Shown in pieces: positions 26,137 through 34,593 of a stretch of 64,000 nucleotides of DNA. Position numbers and translations under genes: made by a program. The notes beneath the pieces were generated by a model. It was not told where the DNA came from, searched no databases, and saw only the letters and a list, made by a program, of their open reading frames with translations. The number at the start of each line of letters is the position of its first letter. Positions within the stretch are counted from its first letter, which is position 1. This stretch comes from Streptomyces sp. R33 (lineage in GTDB: Bacteria > Actinomycetota > Actinomycetes > Streptomycetales > Streptomycetaceae): contig NZ_CP165727.1 of NCBI RefSeq assembly GCF_041200175.1, positions 8,652,786-8,716,785 of the forward strand, written 5' to 3'.

Positions 26137-27459
26137 GTGACTGAGCACACCCATCCACTGGCCTATCGCCGCTCGCTCAAGGGACAGACCCGGGTCGACC
26201 TGGCGAACCTCATCTGCGCGGCGGCGCAGCGCCGTGGCCTGCGCTCGGGCACCGACAAACACCGGGTCCGCAAATGGGAGGCCCTGGGGGTCACCCCGGA
26301 GGCAGAAACACAGGTCTACATCGCCGAAGCCCTGCAACTGCCCGTCGAGCTAGTCGACCCCGACGACTGGCCGAACTGGCTCGCCGGCAGCGACGGAGGA
26401 GTCGTCCCTTTCGGACCATCCAGCACCGTCACAGCCCTGCGAGAGGCCCTCATCACTGCCATGGAACGCCTGGAACGCCGTGCCTTCCTGACCATCTCCG
26501 GTACCGCCATCACCGCCCTGGCCGCAGCCTGGGCAACCGGCCGAGGAACCCCACTCGCCGCGCAGATGGAGGGCGGCAAACTCGTCGGCGACGACATGGT
26601 TACCCTGCTGGAGAACACCAGCCGACAGCTGAACAGCCTGGCAACCGACCAACGTCAGCACGTCTCCGCCCTCGTGGATGCCCACCTGGCCACGGTCACC
26701 GACCTCATCGCCCATGGCCGCTATGACCGGGCCACCGGCTTGCGCCTCCACAATCTGGCAGCCTTCCTCGCCCAGACTGTCGCCTGGTCCCGCTTCGACC
26801 ACGGCCAGCACACAGCCGCCACCAAGCTCTGGATCGCCGGGCTCCACAGCGCCCACGCCACCAACGACCCCGACCTGGGCGCCGCCATGCTCGGCGACCT
26901 CGCCTACCAGGCCGCGTGGCGCAAGGACCACACCACAGCAACCGGGATCCTCCAACACGCCCTCACCCGCACCGAACACCCGGCCGCCCGCTCCCTCCTC
27001 CACCTACGTCTCGCCCGCACCCTCGCTGCCCAGAACGAGAAGCGGGCAACCCTGCGCGCCCTCGCAGCAGCCGAGCACCACCTCGGGGCCACCTCTGGCC
27101 GCCCCTTGCCAGCCTGGTGCGCGTGGATGTCCGAAGCCGACCTCGCCGTCGACTCCGGCCAGGCTCTCCTCGACCTCGGCGACACCCGCCGCGCCCACCA
27201 GCTCATCGCCGAAGGTCAAGCCCTCCTGCCACCTGCGCGCGACAAGACCCGAGGAGTCTTCCTCGCCTATCAGGCAGCAAGCCACCTGGGACTCAAGGAA
27301 CCCGAGCTGGCAGCCCACGCGGCCAGCGAAGCGCTACAGCTCGCCCGCCGCATCGGAGCACCCCGATGCGAATACCTCGTACAGGAACTCCTGCCTGACT
27401 TCCAGCCATACCAGCACGCTCCCGGTGTCCCCGAACTTCTCGCTGTGGCTGCCGCCTGA
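26137..27459 (+). CDS. XRE/TPR-type regulator divergent to the radical SAM operon
   Basis: About 440 residues from the GTG at 26137. The N-terminus is HTH-like (LANLICAAAQRRGLRSGTD, then KVRKWE-like HRVRKWEALGVTPEAE). A twin-arginine-like RRAFLTISGTAITALAAAWA follows, as in the gene at 4333. Residues 155-430 are helical TPR-like repeats (LRLHNLAAFLAQTVAWSRFD, AAEHHLGATSG, ARRIGAPRCEYL). Probably senses a ligand or peptide and controls the divergent seven-gene operon. Confidence 0.72.
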   Translation: MTEHTHPLAYRRSLKGQTRVDLANLICAAAQRRGLRSGTDKHRVRKWEALGVTPEAETQVYIAEALQLPVELVDPDDWPNWLAGSDGGVVPFGPSSTVTALREALITAMERLERRAFLTISGTAITALAAAWATGRGTPLAAQMEGGKLVGDDMVTLLENTSRQLNSLATDQRQHVSALVDAHLATVTDLIAHGRYDRATGLRLHNLAAFLAQTVAWSRFDHGQHTAATKLWIAGLHSAHATNDPDLGAAMLGDLAYQAAWRKDHTTATGILQHALTRTEHPAARSLLHLRLARTLAAQNEKRATLRALAAAEHHLGATSGRPLPAWCAWMSEADLAVDSGQALLDLGDTRRAHQLIAEGQALLPPARDKTRGVFLAYQAASHLGLKEPELAAHAASEALQLARRIGAPRCEYLVQELLPDFQPYQHAPGVPELLAVAAA

Positions 27460-27784
27460 CACTCGATCATTGACCTACGGCCTCCGAGCCGTGCTGGAGA
27501 AGGCGCTATGACCGCCCCTGCCCTCGGCATGCGCACCAGTTCCGTCTTCCGCGACGGCCATGAGACCTGCCTGATTGGCTCTTGGTGGGCTCTCCGGTAC
27601 CCAAGATCATGGACAGGAGGTCTGTTGTCGCCCGACTCCCGTTCCGTCATGCCATGAAGGAAGTCTCATGCGCGAAGGCGCGTACGGGGATGCGGCCCCT
27701 TCGTGTGCAGTGATCTGGATCAGCACACCCTGCGCAAGTGCCCAATGCCGACTGACCCTTGCGCTGTTCGGCTTTCCTGCGCGC
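27460..27784. other. Gene-free junction region
   Basis: No frame with consistent codon bias or recognisable product between the XRE/TPR gene and the replication-protein remnant. Confidence 0.4.
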
Positions 27785-27996
27785 CTACTCTTCCATGTAG
27801 AAGGCCAGGCGACGCTCATACTCGTCCTCGAAGTGGCTCGCGTCGAGGCGGTCCTCGGGAGCGAGAGCGGCCAGAGCCGCATGCCGATCCTGCGCCGTCG
27901 GGTAGGCGGTGAACACGGGGTTCAGTTGCAGTTTTCCGCGGCCCACGACGTAGACGAGTCGGGCTGAGACGAGGCAGGCCATGGCGCGGCTGATGA
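27785..27996 (-). pseudogene. C-terminal fragment of a winged-helix replication protein
   Basis: The frame reads ISRAMACLVSARLVYVVGRGKLQLNPVF and on to FEDEYERRLAFYMEE: recognition helix plus wing (VGRGKLQLNP) and acidic tail, as in RepL-like/MarR-like replication proteins of actinobacterial plasmids. A stop lies just upstream of ISRAM and the N-terminal part is missing. It is joined directly to a scrap of DUF2637 gene at 28001, so this is a recombination junction. Confidence 0.5.
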
Positions 27997-28000
27997 CGCC

Positions 28001-28039
28001 TCACGGTGGAGGCGGCCCGGCACGCGGTGGGTCGGATCG
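28001..28039 (+). repeat. 39-bp scrap of a DUF2637 gene
   Basis: Near-identical (one mismatch) to 15630-15668 inside the DUF2637 gene, encoding VEAARHAVGRI. It abuts the replication-protein fragment and shows that a second plasmid-type module once lay here. Confidence 0.7.
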
Positions 28040-28250
28040 AGGCAAGGCCCTGGTCCGCGCTTCTGACAGGGCACTACGGCAACGGCACGCACACGATCCG
28101 CCCGGTTGGCTTCAGGATTCGACGGAGCGGATTCCGGTCCTTGAGAGTGGGAGGTAACGTGGTGGCACCACGTCGGGGCCGGTCCTCTCCACCTCGAAGC
28201 AACTGAACGAGAACAGCCGCCTGGGCCGACAAAACCCCAGATCAGTCAGT

Positions 28251-28499
28251 GTCGACCCCGCGCCCGCGGGGATGGTCCGAGCCAGCGGCCGGCTGCACCG
28301 GCAGCCGCCCCATCGACCCCGCGCCCGCGGGGATGGTCCGCTCCTCGACCAAGCCGGCGCCCTCATGCCCGAGTCGACCCCGCGCTTGCGGGGGTGCTTG
28401 GAACCGCAGCTCGATGTAGAACCCCGGAACGAGTCGACGCCGCACCTGCTCCATGCTGGGGCGCTCCCTAGTCGAACCCGCGCCCGAGGGCCCTGCACT
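28251..28499 (+). CRISPR. Short degenerate type I-E-like CRISPR array
   Basis: 29-bp repeats start at 28251, 28312 and 28373: exactly 61 bp apart, i.e. 32-bp spacers. The core CCCCGCGCCCGCGGGGAT matches the type I-E hairpin of E. coli and actinobacterial arrays. Repeats 1 and 2 are identical but for the first base. Repeat 3 (to 28401) is diverged at its 3' end, and two further decayed copies begin at 28433 and 28471 with irregular spacing. Decay toward the right marks the trailer end, so the leader would be on the left. No cas gene is in the window. Confidence 0.8.
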
Positions 28500-28537
28500 T
28501 TCTGCAGGGCCCACACCCATTTCTGCCGCGCTGCTTG

Positions 28538-28975
28538 TCAGGTTGTTGTGATGCTAACGGTGGGGGTGGGGCGGCCGGACAGGACGAGGCTGATGGTGTC
28601 CTCGGTGAGGCTGTCGAGGGTGATTTCGTAGGTGCGGGCCATCTGCTGCAGGCGGGCGATTGTCTTGCGGATGGCGGCCTGGTTGCCGGCGGCCCATTCG
28701 ATGTGGAGGAGGTCGCGGTAGAGGACTTCGGAGGATTCCTCGATGTCGAGGGCTTGCTGGATCGTGTGGCGGGCGGCGTCGAGGTCGGGGGCGGGTCCGT
28801 CGGTGTGCCAGCGGGCGAGGGTGTGGGCGGTATCGGTGATCCGCGACAGTATGTCCTGGGTAACGGGGTCGGCCCAGGGCAGGGTCCGGCCGTCGAACGG
28901 TGTGCCGCGGACCAGCCCCATCGCCTGTTCCAGGTCCGCGATGCCGCCCTCGGGGCCAGCTGCCAGCCCGCGTCG
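28538..28975 (-). pseudogene. 3' fragment of a BTAD-type (TPR-like) regulator
   Basis: The frame EGGIADLEQAMGLVRGTPFDGR, then DTAHTLARWHTDG and DLLHIEWAAGNQAAIRKTIARL, is the C-terminal bacterial transcriptional activator domain seen in large SARP/LysM-type regulators, including those on conjugative elements. It has no proper start: at about 28975 the sequence switches to an IS630 transposase (AWIVFLD). Only the last ~140 residues remain. Confidence 0.55.
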
Positions 28976-29519
28976 AGGAAGACGATCCAGGCACGCGTGT
29001 TCACCGCCCCTTTTTGATGCGCGGCCATTCGTGCGCGATCCAGCGGGCGATCTCAGACTCGTCCCGTTCCACCGCCCGGCGCTCGGGCCGTTGCAGGCTC
29101 CACCCCAGCCGGCCGGTCAGCAGGCGCCAGACCGACGCCCGCGACAACGACGCGCCCGTCACCCGCTCGACGACCAGGCCAACCCGTTCCAAGGTCCACA
29201 GATCTGCCTCGAACCCATGCGCCTGAGCACCCCGCTCCAACGCGGCCCGCACCTGTTCCACCTGGGCGTCGTCCAGCTTCGGCCGGCGCCCGGGTGCCGG
29301 CCGCCGCCTCAGTGCTTGGGCCCCGCCGTTCTCCCACGCGCGTCTCCACCTTCGGACACTCTCCGCATGGACCCCCACCATCCCCGCGATCTCGGCGTTC
29401 GAGCAGCCCTGCCCGAACAACTCGACCGCATGAACACGGCGAGCTTCCGCCAACTCAGGCCGCTTCAAAGGAGGAACAGGAGAACCGGATACACCAGACG
29501 AAGACCTGTAGGACACCCC
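28976..29519 (-). pseudogene. 5' half of an IS630-family transposase
   Basis: The first frame (29519-29001) has the HTH part NAEIAGMVGVHAESVRRWRRAW, then HGFEADLWTLERVGLVVERV, typical of IS630 orfA. A shift at a run of A and G (AAAAAGGGG) leads into AVNTRAWIVFLD, the start of the DDE domain, after which the element is lost. The two-frame layout is normal for IS630; the missing 3' half makes it inactive. Confidence 0.65.
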
Positions 29520-29585
29520 GACAGCCTCCCACCAACAACGCCACCACACCCACTGAATCAACGAAAAGCTCAGTAAGGCCGTGCC

Positions 29586-29655
29586 CTATGTAGTGGGTTT
29601 GAGTAGGCGTGTGTGACAGCAGATGGCTGCTGCGAGGCCAAGGAAGGCCACCAGG
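29586..29655 (-). pseudogene. Transposase C-terminal scrap
   Basis: The minus-strand frame NLVAFLGLAAAICCHTRLLK ends at a TAG codon, like the tail of IS5-type transposases. Nothing else of the element is visible. Confidence 0.35.
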
Positions 29656-29688
29656 TTCTACGGAGTGGCGGTGGGGTGGAATTGGGGG

Positions 29689-31140
29689 CTACCTCGCCGC
29701 AGACTTTAAGAGAGCCGAAAATGGCAGCACCGCATCGGCGGAACCCGAGAAAACGCCGTACCTCTCAGCTTCCATACCGGTTTCCCTTGCCGCCCTGGCC
29801 GGATCTGAGGATATGAAATCAGGGGAGGATGAAAAGTACGTATCCGTGTATGAGCCGTCGGGCTTCACCGCCCAGACTGTATTGACGTATACTGGCCTAC
29901 GCGTTACGTTGATGAGATTATTGTTATGGCGCAGCCTGCCCCGGTGAGTGACAAACTCCCCGCAATCCTCAGGTGGACACTCTTTCGATTCCCCTTCCCA
30001 CGAGTAATACGGAATGGCGAATTCGCTGTCGATCTTTCCGTGATCTTTCCTCATGAATGTGATGTCGAGATGGGCCCACAGTGAGTCATACTTAGCGCCC
30101 CTTGGCAATTGGATCAGCGCCTCGTAATTGAATTCTTCGCCGGGTTCGAAGGGGGCTCCTGGATCGGCGGCCTGTCCGGCACTTATGGTCTGCCATTCGT
30201 GTGGCCCGGCGTAGAGGTCCGCGGTGACCGCATCTCCTGCGACGGCTTCCTTTCGCGCTTTGAGTCCGCCCTCGGGGCTTTCAGAGAATTCTGCCGTCCC
30301 ACCCCAAACCTTGAAATCGGCGCCGAGGGTGTACACGGGAACCGTCCCGATATTTTTCATATGAATGGTCAGTGGGATTTGGAGCATCTGGTGACTAGTG
30401 TCCTGGGTTGGCGTTCCGAAATGGGTCTTTAGTTCGAAAAGGGCAGGCGCAGAGCTGGGTTGGTACACGACGGAGTAGGACAGATTGACTGCGGCTAGAA
30501 CTGCCGTGGCCGCTACTCCAGCAGCAAGTTGCTTCGGGTGAGGTATCCCCCTCCACGCCTTCTCCCGCAGGAGGGGTCGGAGTGCCCAAGCGGACCAGAA
30601 CCAGAGCGGGAGAAAGGCTAGGAGATAGCGAGTGTATTCCCTTTCCTCAAGCCACAAGAAAAGAAGTAGTGAGGTCGTGCCCAGCGTAACGAGCACCCCG
30701 AGCAAAACCGCAGCTCCCGAGAATTTCGATTCACGTTTGCCCCAGAAGTCGAGGACCGCCAGCGCCGCCACTCCCGCCAACGCACCGGCCGCAATGAACA
30801 TGCCGCCAGCAATTCGTTGGGAAAAAGTAACTGCACCGAATGCGTCCGGCAAGCCAATGAGGACGAGTAGGACCATCGAACAAAGGAGTCCGATGATCAG
30901 GATGGCGCCGGTGATCCGTCTCGGCCATCTGCGATCGGGCCACGTCTGACTGCCCCCTCCTCGCCAGCAGACGGATGCCCTGTCATGCACATCCACATCT
31001 TTCGGGTACCCGAGGTGTTTGAGGGTTCTCCGCAGCCCCTGAAGCGACCAAGCGCTTCCCACGGTCTCGCCACCGACGCTGATCTGGCGTAGCCCCCGCC
31101 TATCGGGCGGCTCCACGACCACCCTGGGCTTGTTCTCCAT
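29689..31140 (-). CDS. Multi-pass membrane protein, AT-richer than neighbours
   Basis: About 483 residues from ATG 31140 (the frame is open further up to the IS5 end at 31236, so the true start may have been altered). After ~65 soluble residues there are about five hydrophobic segments (ITGAILIIGLLCSMVLLVLIGL; IAGGMFIAAGALAGVAALAV; GAAVLLGVLVTLGTTSLLLFL; LLAFLPLWFWSAWA; LAAGVAATAVLAAVNLSYSVVY), then a ~270-residue domain rich in Trp, Tyr and acidic residues, probably outside the membrane. Third positions are less GC-rich than elsewhere, which suggests recent transfer. Family not recognised. Confidence 0.6.
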   Translation of the reverse strand: MENKPRVVVEPPDRRGLRQISVGGETVGSAWSLQGLRRTLKHLGYPKDVDVHDRASVCWRGGGSQTWPDRRWPRRITGAILIIGLLCSMVLLVLIGLPDAFGAVTFSQRIAGGMFIAAGALAGVAALAVLDFWGKRESKFSGAAVLLGVLVTLGTTSLLLFLWLEEREYTRYLLAFLPLWFWSAWALRPLLREKAWRGIPHPKQLAAGVAATAVLAAVNLSYSVVYQPSSAPALFELKTHFGTPTQDTSHQMLQIPLTIHMKNIGTVPVYTLGADFKVWGGTAEFSESPEGGLKARKEAVAGDAVTADLYAGPHEWQTISAGQAADPGAPFEPGEEFNYEALIQLPRGAKYDSLWAHLDITFMRKDHGKIDSEFAIPYYSWEGESKECPPEDCGEFVTHRGRLRHNNNLINVTRRPVYVNTVWAVKPDGSYTDTYFSSSPDFISSDPARAARETGMEAERYGVFSGSADAVLPFSALLKSAAR

Positions 31141-31243
31141 GAAGCCAGGGTCAAGCACCCCTCCGGTCGGCGCATCGGGACCGCTGCCGATCGGGTGGCA
31201 ACGCCAGCTCGGGGCGGCTGCGAGCGCGCTTTTAGAGGTCATC

Positions 31244-31645
31244 TCATTTGGCGAGTCTGCGGTAGCAGATGAGGGTGCAGGCGATGCTGGTGAAGGCGAG
31301 GAAGTGTTCGGCCATGCGTTCGTAGCGGCGGTGGAGGCGGCGGCAGCCAGCGAGCCAGGCCATGGTGCGTTCGATGGTCCAGCGGTGACGGCCCAGTCGC
31401 AGCGAGGACTCGATGCCACGGCGGGCTATGCGGTGCTTGATACCGCGCTGACGTAACCATTTCCGCAGGTGGGCATAGTCGTAGCCCTTGTGCGCGTGGA
31501 GCTTGGCCGGCTTGCGCCGACGGCGCCCGCGGCGTGAATGGATGGGCGGTATGCCACGCACGAGGGGCTCGAGGGCCTGACTGTCGTGCAGGTTCGCGCC
31601 AGAGATTCCGACGGACAGGGGCAGACCGGTCCGCTCGGTGATCAA
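31244..31645 (-). CDS. IS5-family transposase, ORF B
   Basis: The frame continues the DDE domain: ERTGLPLSVGISGANLHDSQ, then ADKGYD-like AHKGYDYAHLRKWLRQRGI and the C-terminal RHRWTIERTMAWLAGCRRLH with the catalytic Glu. It is open upstream to the ORF A slippery site and is probably produced as an A-B fusion. In the usual A-D-K-G-Y-D motif, the Asp is replaced by His (AHKGYD), which may reduce activity. Confidence 0.75.
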   Translation of the reverse strand: MITERTGLPLSVGISGANLHDSQALEPLVRGIPPIHSRRGRRRRKPAKLHAHKGYDYAHLRKWLRQRGIKHRIARRGIESSLRLGRHRWTIERTMAWLAGCRRLHRRYERMAEHFLAFTSIACTLICYRRLAK

Positions 31646-31692
31646 GTGGATCTTCGATCCGAACTTGCCCCTGTCGACAGGATTCGGACCCG

Positions 31693-32070
31693 TCAGGTCC
31701 CCCTTTTCAGGGCCCGCATGTTCACCGAGTCGATCGCGCAGCGCGACCAGTCCAGCTCGCCGCGGGCACCGAGCTCGTCAAGGACCAGGCGGTGGAGCCT
31801 GGCCCACACCCGGGCCTTGCTCCACTCGGAGAACCGCCGGTGGGCTGTCGCCCCCGACGGCCCGAACGACGCCGCGGGCAGCTGCTGCCAGGTGCAGCCC
31901 GAGGTGGCGACGAACACGATCGCGGCGAGCACTTCCCGGTCACCATGCCGGCGCCGACCGCCGCCCTGAGGCCGCGACGGCGCCTCCGGCACCACCCGCT
32001 GGAACAGTACCCACAACTCATCCGGCACCAGCCGCTCAACAATCCCCACCACGACCGGCAGCCTACCCAA
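31693..32070 (-). CDS. IS5-family transposase, ORF A
   Basis: 125 residues: LVPDELWVLFQRVVPEAPSR, then REVLAAIVFVATSGCTWQQL and AHRRFSEWSKARVWARLH, the N-terminal DUF4096-type domain, ending LDWSRCAIDSVNMRALKRG with the first catalytic Asp. It stops just after AAAAGGGGG, a slippery run that would fuse it by frameshift to ORF B. Confidence 0.8.
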   Translation of the reverse strand: MGRLPVVVGIVERLVPDELWVLFQRVVPEAPSRPQGGGRRRHGDREVLAAIVFVATSGCTWQQLPAASFGPSGATAHRRFSEWSKARVWARLHRLVLDELGARGELDWSRCAIDSVNMRALKRGT

Positions 32071-32122
32071 TCATCCAAATGAGATGACTTCTAAGCCATG
32101 AGCCAGCCGGGCGAACTCTGAC

Positions 32123-32761
32123 CTACAGTGCCGAAATGGACGCCGGTGCGCGTTCGGTGCGGCTCAGCGCGCGCAGGATGTTGGTCGCGCCGTGCCGTCG
32201 CAGCGCAATCCGCGACAGTACGTCCACGACCGTCTCGACGGCCTGTGCGGGGAACTCCGGCGTCGGCATTCCGACACTGAAGGCAAGGTCGTCGGAGTGG
32301 ACGACGATCTCCAGGATCCGGCTGGTGATGAAGTCGTCGAGTGTGATCGACCAGGGCCCCCAGCTGGGGCGGCGGACCAGGCGATGCGGCGCGGTGGGCA
32401 GAGTGCCGCGCAGTTCCTCGACACACCCCGCGACCCTCGCTGCCAGCTCGGCGGGGCCGTCAGCTGCCTCCTCCTCGCCGCCGGAACGGATGCCCTGGTT
32501 GAACGGCGTATCGAGGTCCGAGCCGATCCAGCTCACCCGCGCGTAGTACTCGTGGATCGAGATGGCGGGCTCGAAGGGGACCGCCTCGGCCAGCACCGCG
32601 GGAATGAAGAAGACCTGACCGGCCAGGTGGCCCGCCAGCCCCTTGACGCTGAGCTTCGCCAGTGCCGAGGGCTGGTGCCAGCGGAGTGCGATCTCTGGTG
32701 CGCCCAGCAGCTTTGCCGCCGTGTCCGCCACGCTGAGGTAGAGCTCCCTTGTCTGTGTCAC
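32123..32761 (-). CDS. Maleylpyruvate isomerase-like (DinB-fold) protein
   Basis: 212 residues of the mycothiol-dependent maleylpyruvate-isomerase N-terminal family: TRELYLSVADTAAKLLGAPE, then LSVKGLAGHLAGQVF with the metal-ligand His, EEEAADGPAELAARV, and TSRILEIVVHSDDLAFSVG with further His. These enzymes use mycothiol in actinobacteria for isomerisation or detoxification. GTG 32761 is chosen because family homology starts there; the frame is open to a GTG at 32872. It neighbours the IS5 element. Confidence 0.72.
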   Translation of the reverse strand: MTQTRELYLSVADTAAKLLGAPEIALRWHQPSALAKLSVKGLAGHLAGQVFFIPAVLAEAVPFEPAISIHEYYARVSWIGSDLDTPFNQGIRSGGEEEAADGPAELAARVAGCVEELRGTLPTAPHRLVRRPSWGPWSITLDDFITSRILEIVVHSDDLAFSVGMPTPEFPAQAVETVVDVLSRIALRRHGATNILRALSRTERAPASISAL

Positions 32762-33049
32762 CTTGTTGGCCCCCGCTTGTCGGTGAGTGTCTGCCAGCAC
32801 GGTCAACCTCACGGAAGGGTGGAGCATTCCCCGCACAAACCGTTGGCATTCCGTGTCGCTCGGGTCCGTCACGAGAGATCATCCCGCCCGCGGGAGGCCC
32901 CGTTCGCGGTGGAATCCCGGGTCGGTCCGGGGGTGCTTCAAGCTGTTAACGCCAAAGGCGAGGAACGGTCCGGACCGGCTCAGGTCGGGCGACGCCGGCA
33001 GACCGATGACAAGTCAACGAAGTGGGGAACGGACGAAGCCTCATCAGCC

Positions 33050-34027
33050 GTGCCGGGCCCGGCCGCGCTGGGGGCGGGGGTGGCCTACGAGCAGAAGCTG
33101 GACGGCCACCGGGCGCTCCTGTTCACCGCAGCCGACCCCGGCGGCACGGTGCTGGTGCAGACCCGCCGCGGGGCGCTGGTCCAAGGCCGGTGGCCGGACC
33201 TGGTAGCGGCCGCCGAGGCACAGTTGCCCCACGGCCTGGTCCTCGATGGCGAACTGGTCGTCTGGGACACCGAGGCAGGCCGCCTGTCCTTCGAGGCATT
33301 GCAGCGCCGAGCCGCCACCCGCGCCCGCGGCGCCCGGACCCTGGCCGCCCGGTGGCCCGCCTACTTCGTCGCCTTCGACCTCTTGCAGCAGGACGGCCAG
33401 GAACTCCTCGCGCGCCCGTACATCGAGCGGCGCGCACTGCTGGAGAACCTGTTCTCCAGCCGCGCCCTGACAGCTCCGTGGACGCTCTGCCCGCAGACGA
33501 CGGACCTGGCCAAGGCGCGGGAATGGCTTCAGTCCTGGACGGACGTGTCGGGCGGGGAGGAAATCCTGGTCAAGCCCCTGAACAGCCGCTATCTGCCCGG
33601 ATATCGCGGCTGGACCAAGATCAGAAGGCGGGACACCACGGAGACGATCGTCGGCGCGATCACCGGCACCCTGACCCGCCCGCAGCTCCTCGTCCTCGGC
33701 CGCCACGACCAGAACGGCCGACTGCGCGCGGTCGGCCGCACCGTACCGCTGCGCCCGGACGTCGCCCGGCAGGTCGCCGAACATCTCACCGCGGCCGCGC
33801 CCGGGCGCCCGCGGGAGGGCGTGCGCTTCTCCGCAACGTGGGGGAGCCGCGACGTCCTGGACACCACCCTCGTCCACCCCGCTCTGGTCGCCGAGGTCAG
33901 GGCCGACCGGGCCATCGACCACGGCGGCGTCTTCCGGCACCCGCTCCGGTTCCAGCGGCTGCGCCTGGACGTCGGGCTCGTGGACGTGCCCCGGTTCGGC
34001 GAGGGTCCGTCCCCGGCCGCAGGGTGA
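33050..34027 (+). CDS. ATP-dependent DNA ligase, 5'-truncated paralogue
   Basis: About 325 residues. The adenylation motif I lies in YEQKLDGHRALLF (Lys nucleophile), with VLDGELVVWD (motif III), AYFVAFDLLQQDG (IIIa), GGEEILVKPLNS (motif IV) and GWTKIRRRD (motif V); a C-terminal OB-like domain follows. Compared with the full paralogue at 52593, the first ~20 residues are unrelated and no ribosome site precedes the GTG at 33050. The catalytic core is intact, so activity is possible but expression is doubtful. Confidence 0.65.
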   Translation: MPGPAALGAGVAYEQKLDGHRALLFTAADPGGTVLVQTRRGALVQGRWPDLVAAAEAQLPHGLVLDGELVVWDTEAGRLSFEALQRRAATRARGARTLAARWPAYFVAFDLLQQDGQELLARPYIERRALLENLFSSRALTAPWTLCPQTTDLAKAREWLQSWTDVSGGEEILVKPLNSRYLPGYRGWTKIRRRDTTETIVGAITGTLTRPQLLVLGRHDQNGRLRAVGRTVPLRPDVARQVAEHLTAAAPGRPREGVRFSATWGSRDVLDTTLVHPALVAEVRADRAIDHGGVFRHPLRFQRLRLDVGLVDVPRFGEGPSPAAG

Positions 34028-34127
34028 CGGACAGGGGAGTGTGCAGTGGCGTTTCGCTGGTGAACCGGCGTGCTCGGGCGGGTGAACCCGGTCCGCACGG
34101 CCTGTTGCTGAGGGTGTCGTGGCCGGA

Positions 34128-34215
34128 AGAACCGGCTGCTGTCGCGGCCGCCGCCTTCGCCCTGACCCTGTCTCTGCCCACAGCCGCGCACGCGGCTGCA
34201 CAACCGTCCACCCGT
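34128..34215 (+). pseudogene. Signal-peptide scrap of an HNH nuclease gene
   Basis: The stretch encoding AAAFALTLSLPTAAHAAAQ matches the leader of the secreted HNH protein at 53730 and follows a ligase copy in the same way. The start codons and the whole mature domain are missing. The ligase-nuclease gene pair was therefore duplicated and this copy has decayed. Confidence 0.55.
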
Positions 34216-34239
34216 CGTCGCCGGAGCAGGCGGCGGGAC

Positions 34240-34477
34240 GCGCCGGTTCCGGCTCGAGGACCCGCACCTGCTCCTGGCCAACGAGGCCGAAGACGAGGAC
34301 CGCCTGTCCGGCTGGTCCACCGACGAGGACGCCGACGCGCTCGCCGCTCTGTCCGCGGGCGCGTTCGGGCTGCCCGTCAAGCACCTGTCCGCGCCCGGGA
34401 CGGCGCCCCTTGCCGTCCATGGTGAGGCACGTGTGATCGACCGGTTCCGGTCGGGAAGGCATTCGCTGTACTCCTGA
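34240..34477 (+). pseudogene. Fragment of an unrecognised Streptomyces ORF
   Basis: The frame reads DRLSGWSTDEDADALAALSA, then FGLPVKHLSAPGTAPLAVHG and VIDRFRSGRHSLYS before a TGA at 34475-34477. The same ORF, also broken, occurs at 57185-57345 behind another HNH fragment. No start codon. Product not recognised. Confidence 0.45.
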
Positions 34478-34593
34478 AGGGTGGTGCAAGCCTTTCCGAC
34501 CCTCTGTCGCACGTTGGCAGGGAAGGGATTCGCCTGGCCCAAAAGATCAGCGGCGACCCGCGCGGGCGCCGCGTGTCAGAAGTGGAGTCGTCC

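Larger units (their letters stand above)
31236..32091 (-). mobile_element. IS5-family element (IS427-like), apparently complete
   Basis: Terminal inverted repeats (G/A)GTCATCTCATTTGG lie at 31237-31251 and 32074-32088, with T/A-rich flanks. Two overlapping minus-strand frames encode the transposase. It sits at the 5' side of the membrane-protein gene and may have removed its promoter. Length about 0.86 kb, usual for the group. Confidence 0.75.

Noticed and set aside
28112..28516. Minus-strand frame over the CRISPR array with repeated PAGAGS/ARGR words
   Set aside because: The repetition comes from translating CRISPR repeats; such frames are a known annotation artefact.
33044..34489. A 481-residue minus-strand frame opposite the ligase copy
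   Set aside because: Antisense shadow; third-position bias and motifs are on the plus strand.
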